This document shows, in pieces, positions 9,196 to 19,583 of a stretch of DNA of 64,000 nucleotides. The position numbers and the translations under genes were made by a program. The DNA comes from Candidatus Peregrinibacteria bacterium HGW-Peregrinibacteria-1. GTDB taxonomy: Bacteria > Patescibacteriota > Gracilibacteria > UBA1369 > LOWO2-01-FULL-3. The notes below the pieces were generated by a model that was not told the DNA's origin, did not search any database, and saw nothing but the letters and a program-made list of their open reading frames with translations. The stretch is from contig PGYE01000001.1 of assembly GCA_002839505.1 (NCBI GenBank), positions 771,995 to 835,994 of the forward strand, in the 5' to 3' direction. How positions within the stretch are numbered: position 1 is the stretch's first letter; each line of letters begins with the position of its first letter.

Positions 9196-9320
9196 GAAGT
9201 TTTAAAAAAAGGCACTGACTGCTAGGCAAAGACGAGGAAACCAAGCAAGCCGTACTAGATTGCTACGGCGAGCTGTTTTCAAGTCTTTAACAACGCAGGC
9301 GGTGCCTTTTTAAAAACTTC
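9196..9320 (-). ncRNA. 125-nt extended hairpin directly after the rpsU stop codon
   Basis: Nested complementary segments pair across the whole element: GAAGTTTT with AAAAACTTC at the ends, GGCAC with GTGCC, CTGC with GCAG, AAAGAC with GTCTTT, AAAC with GTTT, and an apical GCCGTA/TACGGC stem closing a nine-base loop. Read on the minus strand the structure begins at the rpsU stop codon and finishes with a run of T, so it could end rpsU transcription, but it is far longer than an ordinary terminator. It could be a stable 3' UTR RNA, an attenuator between rpsU and prmC, or a small repeat element. Pairing is read by eye. Confidence 0.6.
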
Positions 9321-9526
9321 TAATAGTACTGGTTCTTCTTTCGCAAAGCTCTATACTCCTCCCTCTTAACCGCTCCATCACGCACCTGTCTCCTAGTCGC
9401 ATCTTTTTGGAAATATCTTGATTTACGAATTTTATAAACCTTTCTGCTTCCTTGAACTAGCTTATTAAAACGGGTAATCATCCGCTCATTTGACTCACCT
9501 TCTCTTTTTTGAACTACTACTTGCAT
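9320..9526 (-). CDS. rpsU: Small ribosomal subunit protein bS21
   Basis: A 68-residue, very basic protein that sits beside the 3' end of 16S rRNA, near the anti-Shine-Dalgarno. The sequence follows the family from the VVVQKREGESNERMITRF start through KSRYFQKDATRR to a basic C-terminus that ends in two tyrosines (NQYY). Unlike nearly every other gene here it has a complete Shine-Dalgarno and its own promoter, and an unusual hairpin starts at its stop codon. It is followed by prmC. In many bacteria rpsU sits with dnaG and rpoD; here those genes are about 40 kb away. Confidence 0.95.
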   Translation of the reverse strand: MQVVVQKREGESNERMITRFNKLVQGSRKVYKIRKSRYFQKDATRRQVRDGAVKREEYRALRKKNQYY

Positions 9527-9532
9527 ATTATC

Positions 9533-9541
9533 TCACCTCCT
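9533..9541 (-). promoter_or_regulatory. Strong Shine-Dalgarno of rpsU
   Basis: On the minus strand AGGAGGTGA matches all nine bases complementary to the usual anti-Shine-Dalgarno core. The spacing from AGGAGG to the ATG at 9526 is nine bases. It fixes the rpsU start and stands out because almost all other starts in this window lack any such sequence. Confidence 0.9.
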
Positions 9542-9577
9542 TTTAATTGCATTACATAATAAAAATATAACCACCAG

Positions 9578-9605
9578 ATTATATAGTCACATTCTTAAAT
9601 TGCAA
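9578..9605 (-). promoter_or_regulatory. Promoter of rpsU
   Basis: Minus-strand TTGCAA (9600-9605) and a consensus TATAAT (9578-9583) are separated by 16 bases. Transcription would begin near 9571, giving a leader of about 45 bases that includes the strong Shine-Dalgarno. It lies in the gap after tdk, so rpsU need not depend on the gyrB-tdk transcript. Confidence 0.65.
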
Positions 9606-9622
9606 CCCAAAAGCAAAAAACA

Positions 9623-10243
9623 TCAGTATATCTCACGAAACTTCAATTCTTCCGGATGCATCAAAGCAGTAGATGTCTCATACACATCATCCGCTCCAAC
9701 CACAACGCGCCCTCCCTGTATGCCACTTCTTCTTCGTGTCATTGAAATCGGCCAGTTCTCATGAGGCTCTATCGCCGCCCCCTCAACCGGACACGCCGCA
9801 AACATCTTCACGAAATCTGCCACCGCCAAAAGAGCACCAAAATGATCCTTCTCATCGGAAAACTTAAACGGCTCCCCAGTATAATCTCGATTCAAACCTG
9901 ACACATAAACCTCATGCCCGGTAATTCTCAAATACCTACAAACATCCACGATCTTGCTACCAAAAAAATGCCCCTCATCAATTGCCACCACCTTCACATC
10001 CGCAGGAATCAAATTTTTCATCACAATATCCTCAATATTTTCCACCGCCACCGCCTCAATCGCCAACACCTTACCATGAGTTACAATTCTATCCTCAAGC
10101 CCCTCGAACCGATTATCAATTCTATGTTTAAAATGAATTGTCTTAACATTTTTATCGCGATACCGAAGCATCTTCTCAATCAACGCAGTCGTCTTTCCCG
10201 AGCGCATCGGCCCCGTGAAAACAGTTAAACTTGGAACAATCAT
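9623..10243 (-). CDS. tdk: Thymidine kinase, type II fold
   Basis: Phosphorylates thymidine for dTMP salvage. The 206-residue protein (ATG at 10243; a TTG six bases upstream is the alternative) has P-loop GPMRSGKT, the Walker B-like AIDEGHFF, the GLNRDYTGEPF substrate region and the GADDVYE lasso segment. The usual structural zinc site appears lost: the first CxxC is reduced to CPVEG and the C-terminal Cys/His pair is replaced (YETSTALMHPEEL). It begins just after the gyrB stop and is likely cotranscribed with gyrB. Confidence 0.9.
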   Translation of the reverse strand: MIVPSLTVFTGPMRSGKTTALIEKMLRYRDKNVKTIHFKHRIDNRFEGLEDRIVTHGKVLAIEAVAVENIEDIVMKNLIPADVKVVAIDEGHFFGSKIVDVCRYLRITGHEVYVSGLNRDYTGEPFKFSDEKDHFGALLAVADFVKMFAACPVEGAAIEPHENWPISMTRRRSGIQGGRVVVGADDVYETSTALMHPEELKFREIY

Positions 10244-10250
10244 AGACAAA

Positions 10251-12175
<1,925 letters not shown>

Positions 12176-12228
12176 ATTAAAAATCAGAAACGACTCTAAC
12201 ACACCCGCATCCTGAAAATCAACACTAC

Positions 12229-14625
12229 CTAACGAGCTAAGTTCAACGATAAAGCTGGCAAATCTTCCAAAGACATTTCCCCCTCAAACACCCGCGCTCC
12301 TCCACCACTTGGTGATTCAACTGTCACATTTGAAACCTTTTCACCTGCCACCACAAAATCAAAAGAATATGAAAATTCTGGTCTCTCAGCAAATACAACA
12401 CTATCAACTCTATAAGTTAACGACATTCTATTTGATAGCGACACATTCTCAATAGTTGCCTCAAATCCTAACGCATTCAATCTATCAGTAATATAGATTC
12501 GTGCTGCCCTTTGAGCGAAAGTATCCTCTTGAACAGTAGGGTCAACAATCACCTCCGGCTCACCGCTAACAGCATCGGTAAATGTTGAAATCATCAAACT
12601 CAACAAACCATCAATTTTAACAACTCGCGTTCCCAAGCTCACCCCTTCACCCGAAATCACTAAATTATTATATATAATCACATCTCGCAGCACATCTTGA
12701 TCCCTATCATACGAACTCCTAAAAGCATATCCCCCAATGACGCCATCAACAGCAACAAACCTTTGATCAACACTCTCAACCTCACCGACAGTCACCACAC
12801 TCACCTGAGCTTCTCTCCTAAATCTTTCTTCAACCTCCTGCGCAATATCCTCAAGCTCCACCTCCTGCTGCGGCACCCCAGTAATGTCCTCTTTTATTCC
12901 AATAATACTAAGAATGGTATCGCGCTCACTAAGATACTCGATATACCTTTCATTATGTGTTTCTCCAAAACTACGCGAATGATACCTTGGACTATTTAGA
13001 TACCCCCAAAAATCGTCAATATCCGCCATCTCCACCTCAAATAAATTCACGATCGCCTGATTCCCTCCAACAACCGACTCCGAAAGCAAATCATCAATCT
13101 CCAAAAATTGAATTCGGAAGACCTCTCTCGCATCACTGATCGAAATTTTTTCCTGAAAAAAGAAGTTCTTCAAAAGCTTCAATGTTCTGATTTTCATATC
13201 TATCATCGACTGTCTCAACTCATTACTTACAACCGGATCTACAAACAAAGCCAACAACCGTTCCTCAAAATCAGACTTGAGCTCGAAATATTTCAACCTA
13301 TAAAAACTCGGAGCATTATCTTTGAAAAAAAGTGGATCCCTCAAAAACAGATTATCCAAAAGTTGATTTTGAAACAGTAAATATTGACGACCAAAAACTT
13401 CATCTTCAGCAACCACCCTCGCCATACTCGCCTTTAATCCAGTATAATAACGGTCCAATGCCGTCTTAACCACCTCGTCCCCAAGAACCGATGCTCGATA
13501 AATCTCCCTCCACAAGTACTCATTCATCTCAGAATCTGAAAGCCCCAACAGCCCACTCTCTAGCAATCTTAAAAACACTGCATGCCTTCCATCCTCCGGC
13601 CCAAATAAAATCAATGAATCAAAATACTCCATCAAAGTTTCCTTGAAATACGAATCATCCCTTGCCTCATCGTCCAACCCCTGAACTCCCGCCACAAAAT
13701 TTTCAAAAGCAACATCCAGCACAAATGTATCCGCCTTATTTGCCGCCGCAATAGACCTCTCAAGATCTAAAAATATATTCTCATAATCCCTCATCACTCG
13801 CTTTCCTTCAATAAATGTCAGATTATCCGAAAACCATTTCCACACTCCACCCAACAAGCCATCGCCGTTCAAAAATCTTCCTGATATCGTAGTGCTCACT
13901 CTTTGTCTCAAAATTTCCGCCGCCCTATCATCCAGCAATAAATTGGTCACGACCCATGCACTGTTTCTAACCTCATTGCTGATCGCAGCATATCTAAATT
14001 CCTTTGCTAGCTTCGAATGAAACACACCCTTCAAACCCATATCAACCCTAGAAATCGGCACCACAACTTGACTGTCAACCGGCACCAAAAAAACATTAAT
14101 AAATTCAGGCTCGTATGGAGTAACCGCTCTGTCCGTAACCATATCACCATCAACAAACCCCAAATACACATCTCCATCAAAAACCGAAAGTAACACTCTA
14201 CCCCCATTAAAACTCAAACTAAACCTCGCCCGATCCGGAATCAAAACTACCCTCTCATCCATCCATAAATTAACCAAGGCATCACTATATTCAAAATTTC
14301 CCCAGAGATTTCCTCCTCTGAAATCAAAAACATATGCCTTTTCATCTTCATCAACCCAAGTCGTAACAATATCCGGACTATCCCCATCCTCAGAACTCGC
14401 AAACCTCAAGATTCCATTGCTAGGAACCAAAACCTCTTCCGACAAATCACCAAACCCTTCAAAAACCTGTTCCTGCAAAGCATTTCGCCTTGATTCAGTC
14501 TCTTCAAACCAAAAATTAACCGCCACCAGCACAAAACTCAACACAAAAAAGAAGATCAATTTCACATAATGCTCCACCACAACTCTCTTGATTACACCCT
14601 TATTTTTATCCGGCAAAACATTCAT
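12229..14625 (-). CDS. Large single-pass membrane protein paired with the VirB4-like ATPase
   Basis: A 798-residue protein, taking the ATG at 14625 (a TTG at 14637 overlaps the upstream gene). One membrane span near residues 23-43 (FFFVLSFVLVAVNFWF) follows a short basic cytoplasmic tail. After it, a beta-rich region (NLWGNFEYSDALVNLWMD through VPVDSQVVVPISRVDMGLKG) resembles a FecR-type domain. A long, mostly helical region and a C-terminal beta-rich part follow. I know no family for the whole protein. The start lies four bases after the stop of the VirB4-like gene, so the two are one unit. A role as the envelope-spanning partner of that ATPase is an inference from position. Confidence 0.65.
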   Translation of the reverse strand: MNVLPDKNKGVIKRVVVEHYVKLIFFFVLSFVLVAVNFWFEETESRRNALQEQVFEGFGDLSEEVLVPSNGILRFASSEDGDSPDIVTTWVDEDEKAYVFDFRGGNLWGNFEYSDALVNLWMDERVVLIPDRARFSLSFNGGRVLLSVFDGDVYLGFVDGDMVTDRAVTPYEPEFINVFLVPVDSQVVVPISRVDMGLKGVFHSKLAKEFRYAAISNEVRNSAWVVTNLLLDDRAAEILRQRVSTTISGRFLNGDGLLGGVWKWFSDNLTFIEGKRVMRDYENIFLDLERSIAAANKADTFVLDVAFENFVAGVQGLDDEARDDSYFKETLMEYFDSLILFGPEDGRHAVFLRLLESGLLGLSDSEMNEYLWREIYRASVLGDEVVKTALDRYYTGLKASMARVVAEDEVFGRQYLLFQNQLLDNLFLRDPLFFKDNAPSFYRLKYFELKSDFEERLLALFVDPVVSNELRQSMIDMKIRTLKLLKNFFFQEKISISDAREVFRIQFLEIDDLLSESVVGGNQAIVNLFEVEMADIDDFWGYLNSPRYHSRSFGETHNERYIEYLSERDTILSIIGIKEDITGVPQQEVELEDIAQEVEERFRREAQVSVVTVGEVESVDQRFVAVDGVIGGYAFRSSYDRDQDVLRDVIIYNNLVISGEGVSLGTRVVKIDGLLSLMISTFTDAVSGEPEVIVDPTVQEDTFAQRAARIYITDRLNALGFEATIENVSLSNRMSLTYRVDSVVFAERPEFSYSFDFVVAGEKVSNVTVESPSGGGARVFEGEMSLEDLPALSLNLAR

Positions 14626-14629
14626 GATA

Positions 14630-16855
14630 CTATACAATATTATTACGCTGATTCAACAAATCCTCCGGATTTGTTGTCACAATTCGATCTTCCGTATAAG
14701 ACGCTATCACCTGAATTGCCACATGCTTCAATCCCGCAAAGAACAATCCCTGTCCAATACCACTGTTAAGCAAGACATACTTCTCGCCCTCCGTAAGATT
14801 AAATATCGTCCCCAAAGTTTCCACCGCCGACGGTGCCTGTTTCAGCAACAGCTGAATTGATGAATTCGTTATAATTGCTTTACCATAAGGACTGCGGATA
14901 AAGTCCTCAACATCTTGCGTAATTGTCGTAATCCCCAAATAATATTTACGCGCTCTCTTAACCAATCCAAACAAGAATCTTGCACTATCCTCATGCTGCA
15001 TCAATGACCACGCCTCATCAACCACCAAAACCCTCCTCTTAAGCTCCCCACGCACCTCATTCCACACATAATTCAACAAAATCTGCATCGCTATCGGACG
15101 AAGCTCATCCTCCAAATCCCTAATAGAAAAGACCATCATTCCCGCAGCCATATCAACATTCGTTTGTTTGTTGAAAATACCGGAAAAAGAACCTGTCGTA
15201 AATTTAGACAGCCTTTGAACCAGTGCCCCGGCATCAGTAACAGAGCTCAAAACTTGTTGTAAATCCTCCATAGTGGGTGGCTCAAACTCCGATGGATCAC
15301 TCACATCCATAGTTATTCCCTTTAATGCATACACATCCAGCAATGCCTTATCAACAATCGCCTCCTCCGCAGGAGTAAGCCCTCCCAGCATCAGACGCAA
15401 CAATCCAATTAAATTAATAATACTTGACCTCAACAAATCACCCGGCATCATCTCACTCCCATCAACCGGCCTTGGCAAATCAAATGGATTTATTCTTCGA
15501 TCACTATTAAGGCTCAACTTCAAATATGTTCCGCCGACCGTGTTTGCAATAGCCTCATACTCATTCTCCGGGTCAATCACAATTACATCAGTCCCAAGCA
15601 TCATCAAGCGCAACAGCTCTAGCTTGACCGCATACGATTTACCGGCACCTGACTTCGCAAAAACCACACTATTGGCGTTCTCCATCTCAAATCTATCAAA
15701 GATAATAAGGCTGTCATTATGCCTATTGATTCCATATAAAATTCCCTTATCGGAAGTTAAATCCGATGAAGTAAATGGAAAAGAAGTCGCAAGCGGCCCC
15801 GTATTAATAGTCTTAACCACATATAGCTCATCCAGACACAAAGGCAGCCCAGCATTAAACCCGTGCTCAGCTTGCAGCTGTGCACGCTTGGCAATCACTA
15901 AACGCCCACCCAATAAGCTTTCCAGCTGCTTCGAAACTTGATCCAGCTTCTTACTATCCTCGGCATAAACCGTAAAGTACAAAGCAAAATGGAACATTTT
16001 TTCCTGCCCTCTCTGAATTTCCATTCTCAAAACTTCCGCATCCTCAAGCGCAGTATTTAGCGCAGGATCACTGACATTTCCTTTCTCCATGTTTATCCTC
16101 ACTGAAGACTGCATCTGCGCAACCTTCTTTTTCAAAGTTCTCATCATCTTTTCCGAACTTATCGGATAAATAAACTGAGAAATATCCATCGTCACATCAA
16201 AATTCACCACCGGAGACAACCAGTTTGCATCCAGATAACGCGGATATGAAAAAACATAGAACGACCTCAAATACATACCATCAATTCTGATTTTGTCATA
16301 CTCAATTTCCATTGAGGATGGCGCCACCAAGTCTTTAATCGAAGCGATCCCTTCTTGATAAATACGCTCCGCCTCCAAATAATCCGACTCATCCTGCGCT
16401 TTAGAGCTTCGAGGAGACTGTTTTGCACCTGCGGTTTTCGCCACATCTTCCTTCACCGTCTCCTTTTCCTTCTTTGATCCAAACACAAATAATCCTTTAA
16501 GTTTTTCTTTTAAGTTAATTTTCTCTGCCTTCCTATCCTCCTGCTTCTCAACCGGCATCTCAACTAAATCATCTGACAAAACCTTGACGCCTTTACTGGC
16601 CCCGCCTTCAGCAGACATCGGCAAAGGCCCTGCATTCAAATCACTATCAACAACCATCTTTTCCGCCTCAACTTTCGCATCAATAGCAAGCTTTCTGCCT
16701 GTGTCAGGATCATAGCCCGCCTCTCTCATTTTTCTGGCAGCATCATATCCCGCCTTCTCAACAACCTCCAATTCTGGCTTAACAGCGCGCAAACGACCTG
16801 CATCAAACTCACCTTGATTCACTTTGCTCCCCGCATTGTTTATATTTGGATCCAT
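14630..16855 (-). CDS. VirB4/TraC-family type IV secretion ATPase
   Basis: A 741-residue motor ATPase. The first 160 or so residues are a charged, low-complexity extension. A VirB4-like N-terminal domain follows (MYLRSFYVFSYPRYLDANW). The P-loop AKSGAGKSYAVK lies near residue 405, then DVIVIDPENEYEAIANTVGG, RINPFDLPR, Walker B VLVVDEAWSLMQHED near residue 611 and ITTITQDVEDFI, all classic VirB4/CagE/TrbE signatures. VirB4 ATPases drive type IV secretion, conjugation and related machines. No other VirB proteins, relaxase or pilin are in the window; the only partner is the large membrane protein just downstream. Transcribed from a promoter divergent to gyrA. Confidence 0.9.
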   Translation of the reverse strand: MDPNINNAGSKVNQGEFDAGRLRAVKPELEVVEKAGYDAARKMREAGYDPDTGRKLAIDAKVEAEKMVVDSDLNAGPLPMSAEGGASKGVKVLSDDLVEMPVEKQEDRKAEKINLKEKLKGLFVFGSKKEKETVKEDVAKTAGAKQSPRSSKAQDESDYLEAERIYQEGIASIKDLVAPSSMEIEYDKIRIDGMYLRSFYVFSYPRYLDANWLSPVVNFDVTMDISQFIYPISSEKMMRTLKKKVAQMQSSVRINMEKGNVSDPALNTALEDAEVLRMEIQRGQEKMFHFALYFTVYAEDSKKLDQVSKQLESLLGGRLVIAKRAQLQAEHGFNAGLPLCLDELYVVKTINTGPLATSFPFTSSDLTSDKGILYGINRHNDSLIIFDRFEMENANSVVFAKSGAGKSYAVKLELLRLMMLGTDVIVIDPENEYEAIANTVGGTYLKLSLNSDRRINPFDLPRPVDGSEMMPGDLLRSSIINLIGLLRLMLGGLTPAEEAIVDKALLDVYALKGITMDVSDPSEFEPPTMEDLQQVLSSVTDAGALVQRLSKFTTGSFSGIFNKQTNVDMAAGMMVFSIRDLEDELRPIAMQILLNYVWNEVRGELKRRVLVVDEAWSLMQHEDSARFLFGLVKRARKYYLGITTITQDVEDFIRSPYGKAIITNSSIQLLLKQAPSAVETLGTIFNLTEGEKYVLLNSGIGQGLFFAGLKHVAIQVIASYTEDRIVTTNPEDLLNQRNNIV

Positions 16856-16876
16856 AATTTACTTAAAATTCCCCTT

Positions 16877-16906
16877 ATTATAGCACAAAACCCCAACAAA
16901 GAGCAA
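16877..16906 (-). promoter_or_regulatory. Promoter of the VirB4-like operon
   Basis: Minus-strand TTGCTC (16901-16906) and consensus TATAAT (16877-16882) are 18 bases apart. Transcription would begin about 15 bases before the ATG at 16855. It diverges from the gyrA promoter in the same 129-base gap. Confidence 0.55.
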
Positions 16907-16925
16907 CACAAGACCGCAATAGAGT

Positions 16926-16954
16926 TTTACATAATCACACTTACATACTAATAT
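16926..16954 (+). promoter_or_regulatory. Promoter of gyrA
   Basis: TTTACA (16926-16931) and TAATAT (16949-16954) are separated by exactly 17 bases. The predicted start near 16961 gives a leader of about 24 bases to the GTG at 16985. Confidence 0.65.
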
Positions 16955-16984
16955 ACCCTGGCTAATAATTTAACAAAAATATCC

Positions 16985-19570
16985 GTGACCGACGAAAATC
17001 TCAACAACCAAGACCCCGAAAACATTGATGAAACAGAGACAAACGAAGAAGAAAGTGAGCAACAATCCGACATTTTTACCCACAACGGGGTAACACCAGC
17101 ACCGATCGTAACCGAAATGGAAAACTCTTATTTGGAGTATGCCATGAGCGTTATCGTATCTCGTGCACTTCCCGATGTCCGGGACGGATTAAAACCCGTT
17201 CACCGCAGAATTTTATACGCCATGAACGACATGGGACTCAAATCCAGCGCATCATTCCGTAAATCTGCAGCTGTTGTCGGAGAAGTGTTAGCCAAGTATC
17301 ACCCGCATGGAGATTCCGCGGTCTATGACTCAATGGTTCGTATGGCCCAAAGCTTTGCCATGCGTTACGAACTAGTCAGAGGACAAGGTAACTTTGGATC
17401 AATCGACGGAGATCGAGCTGCTGCTATGAGGTATACCGAGGCAAAACTTGAAAAAATTACCGATGAAATGCTTCATGACATCGACAAAGAAACCGTAAAT
17501 TGGCGAGATAACTACGACGGAAGACACAAAGAACCCTCAGTGCTACCCACAAGACTCCCCCAGCTACTCTTAAACGGAACCACCGGTATCGCCGTTGGAA
17601 TGGCCACCTCAATCCCACCACACAATCTTGGAGAACTTATCGACGGAATCATCCACCTTTCAAACACTCCTGAAGCCACAATTGAAGACCTGATGCAATT
17701 CATCAAAGGCCCAGACTTCCCCACCGGCGGAACTCTCTACAACATTGAAGACATCAAAAGATCATATGTCACAGGACGCGGAGGAATGGTGCTTAGAGCC
17801 AAAACAAACATCGTCGAAAACAAAGGAGGCAGATTCTCAATCATCGTCAACGAAATCCCTTACCAGGTCAACAAGGCCAACCTAATAACAAAAATCGCCG
17901 ATCTCGTCAGAGACAAAAAAATTATCGGCATCCAAGACATTCGTGATGAATCCAATAAAGAGGGTATTAGAATTGTCGTAGATCTAAAAAAAGACGCCTT
18001 CCCTAAAAAAATACTCAATCAACTTTTCAAATACACTCAGCTCCAATCATCATTCAACATGAACATGATTGCCTTGGTTGATGAAATCCAGCCCCACCTC
18101 CTCGACCTTAAACGCGTTCTCAACTACTTCATCGCTCACCGTAAAGATGTCATCACCAAGCGAACAATATATGACCTAAAAATTGCCAGAGCCCGAGCCC
18201 ATGTATTGGAAGGTCTCAAAATCGCAATGGATCATATCGATGCCGTCATCTCCACCATCCGCAAATCCGAAACCAAAGAAATCGCCCACGAACAACTAAC
18301 CAAACAATATAATCTTTCCGACATCCAGGCCAAGGCCATCCTCGAAATGCGATTACAGACGCTCGCCGGTCTCGAAAGACAAAAAATTGAAGACGAACTC
18401 GCTGAAAAAATGGCTCTGATTATGGAACTGGAAGGCATCCTTGCCGATGTTCAAAAAATCCTAAAAATCATGCAAGACGAACTTGCCGAAATAAAAGAAA
18501 AATATGCCGATCCTCGCCGCACGGAAATCATTCCTTACGCTCTCGACAGTATTTCCAAAAAGGACACCATCCCAAACGAAAAAGTAATCGTCATGATCAG
18601 TCGTGAAAACTACATCAAACGCCTCCCTACTCAGGCCTTCAAGGCTCAACACCGTGGAGGAAAAGGTGTTGTCGGAGGAAAGACCAAAGAAGAAGATGAA
18701 ATCAAAATCATCACCTTCGCCAACAACCACGACGACCTACTATACTTCACCAACACTGGGCGTGTCTTTGCCCTACCGGTACATGAAATCCCTCAAGCTG
18801 CACGACAATCAAAAGGTATGGCAATAGTCAATTTACTACAACTCCAAGAAAACGAAGTGGTTACTGCAATTTTAAACAGCGGAGAAGAACTCAAAGGAGA
18901 TTATCTGCTCATGGCCACTAAAGCCGGTACAATCAAGAAAACACCTATTAGTGAGTTTAAAAATGTCCGGAAAAGCGGTCTTATAGCCATCAAATTGCGA
19001 CCCGATGACTCTCTAGAATGGGTCAAGGAGGTATCCGACAAACAAGAAGCCATAATCGTCACCCATGAGGGTAAATCAATCCGATTCAACACCGAAGATG
19101 CCCGACCTATGGGACGAGCTTCTATTGGAGTACGAGGAATAAAACTCAAAAAAGGAGATCATGCGGTCGAAATGGAAGTAATCAAAGATCCCGAAACCGC
19201 CAAACTTTTGGTAGTAATGGGAAATGGGCTCGGTAAAATGACCCCCGTCAAGGATTACCGCCAACAAAATCGCGGAGGGACCGGTGTCAAAACTGCAAAT
19301 GTCACCAGCAAAACAGGTAAAGTTATCGGAGCAAAAATCATTGAAGAAACTACCGACGCCGACCTAATCATAGGCTCAAAAGACGGACAAATCATTCGTC
19401 TACACAGCAAGGCAATACCTTCACAAGGCCGAGCAACACAAGGTGTTTACTTAATGAGACTACGCAATAACGATGCCGTAGCCACAATATCACTGGTTAA
19501 TGTCATCAAAGAAGAAGCACTTGTCGATGACTCCCAAACATCACTAATCGAGGAAGTCCAAAACGCATAA
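16985..19570 (+). CDS. gyrA: DNA gyrase subunit A
   Basis: Breakage-reunion subunit of DNA gyrase, 861 residues. After an acidic 35-residue extension, the winged-helix and tower domains follow with [37 protein letters not shown] and the catalytic tyrosine in [10 protein letters not shown] near residue 149. The C-terminal beta-pinwheel has a GyrA box variant (QHRGGKGV), which supports gyrase rather than topoisomerase IV. The start is a GTG with no Shine-Dalgarno behind a good promoter. Partner gyrB is about 5 kb away on the opposite strand. Confidence 0.96.
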   Translation: MTDENLNNQDPENIDETETNEEESEQQSDIFTHNGVTPAPIVTEMENSYLEYAMSVIVSRALPDVRDGLKPVHRRILYAMNDMGLKSSASFRKSAAVVGEVLAKYHPHGDSAVYDSMVRMAQSFAMRYELVRGQGNFGSIDGDRAAAMRYTEAKLEKITDEMLHDIDKETVNWRDNYDGRHKEPSVLPTRLPQLLLNGTTGIAVGMATSIPPHNLGELIDGIIHLSNTPEATIEDLMQFIKGPDFPTGGTLYNIEDIKRSYVTGRGGMVLRAKTNIVENKGGRFSIIVNEIPYQVNKANLITKIADLVRDKKIIGIQDIRDESNKEGIRIVVDLKKDAFPKKILNQLFKYTQLQSSFNMNMIALVDEIQPHLLDLKRVLNYFIAHRKDVITKRTIYDLKIARARAHVLEGLKIAMDHIDAVISTIRKSETKEIAHEQLTKQYNLSDIQAKAILEMRLQTLAGLERQKIEDELAEKMALIMELEGILADVQKILKIMQDELAEIKEKYADPRRTEIIPYALDSISKKDTIPNEKVIVMISRENYIKRLPTQAFKAQHRGGKGVVGGKTKEEDEIKIITFANNHDDLLYFTNTGRVFALPVHEIPQAARQSKGMAIVNLLQLQENEVVTAILNSGEELKGDYLLMATKAGTIKKTPISEFKNVRKSGLIAIKLRPDDSLEWVKEVSDKQEAIIVTHEGKSIRFNTEDARPMGRASIGVRGIKLKKGDHAVEMEVIKDPETAKLLVVMGNGLGKMTPVKDYRQQNRGGTGVKTANVTSKTGKVIGAKIIEETTDADLIIGSKDGQIIRLHSKAIPSQGRATQGVYLMRLRNNDAVATISLVNVIKEEALVDDSQTSLIEEVQNA

Positions 19571-19583
19571 CAAAACATAAATA

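Noticed and set aside
9152-9244. Longer prmC start at 9244
   Set aside because: It would run into the hairpin after rpsU, and the added residues do not resemble PrmC. The ATG at 9151 gives the family length and follows GAGGG.
12229-16855. Integrated conjugative element
   Set aside because: Only the VirB4-like ATPase suggests conjugation. There is no relaxase, coupling protein, integrase or flanking repeat, and the unit lies between the two gyrase genes.
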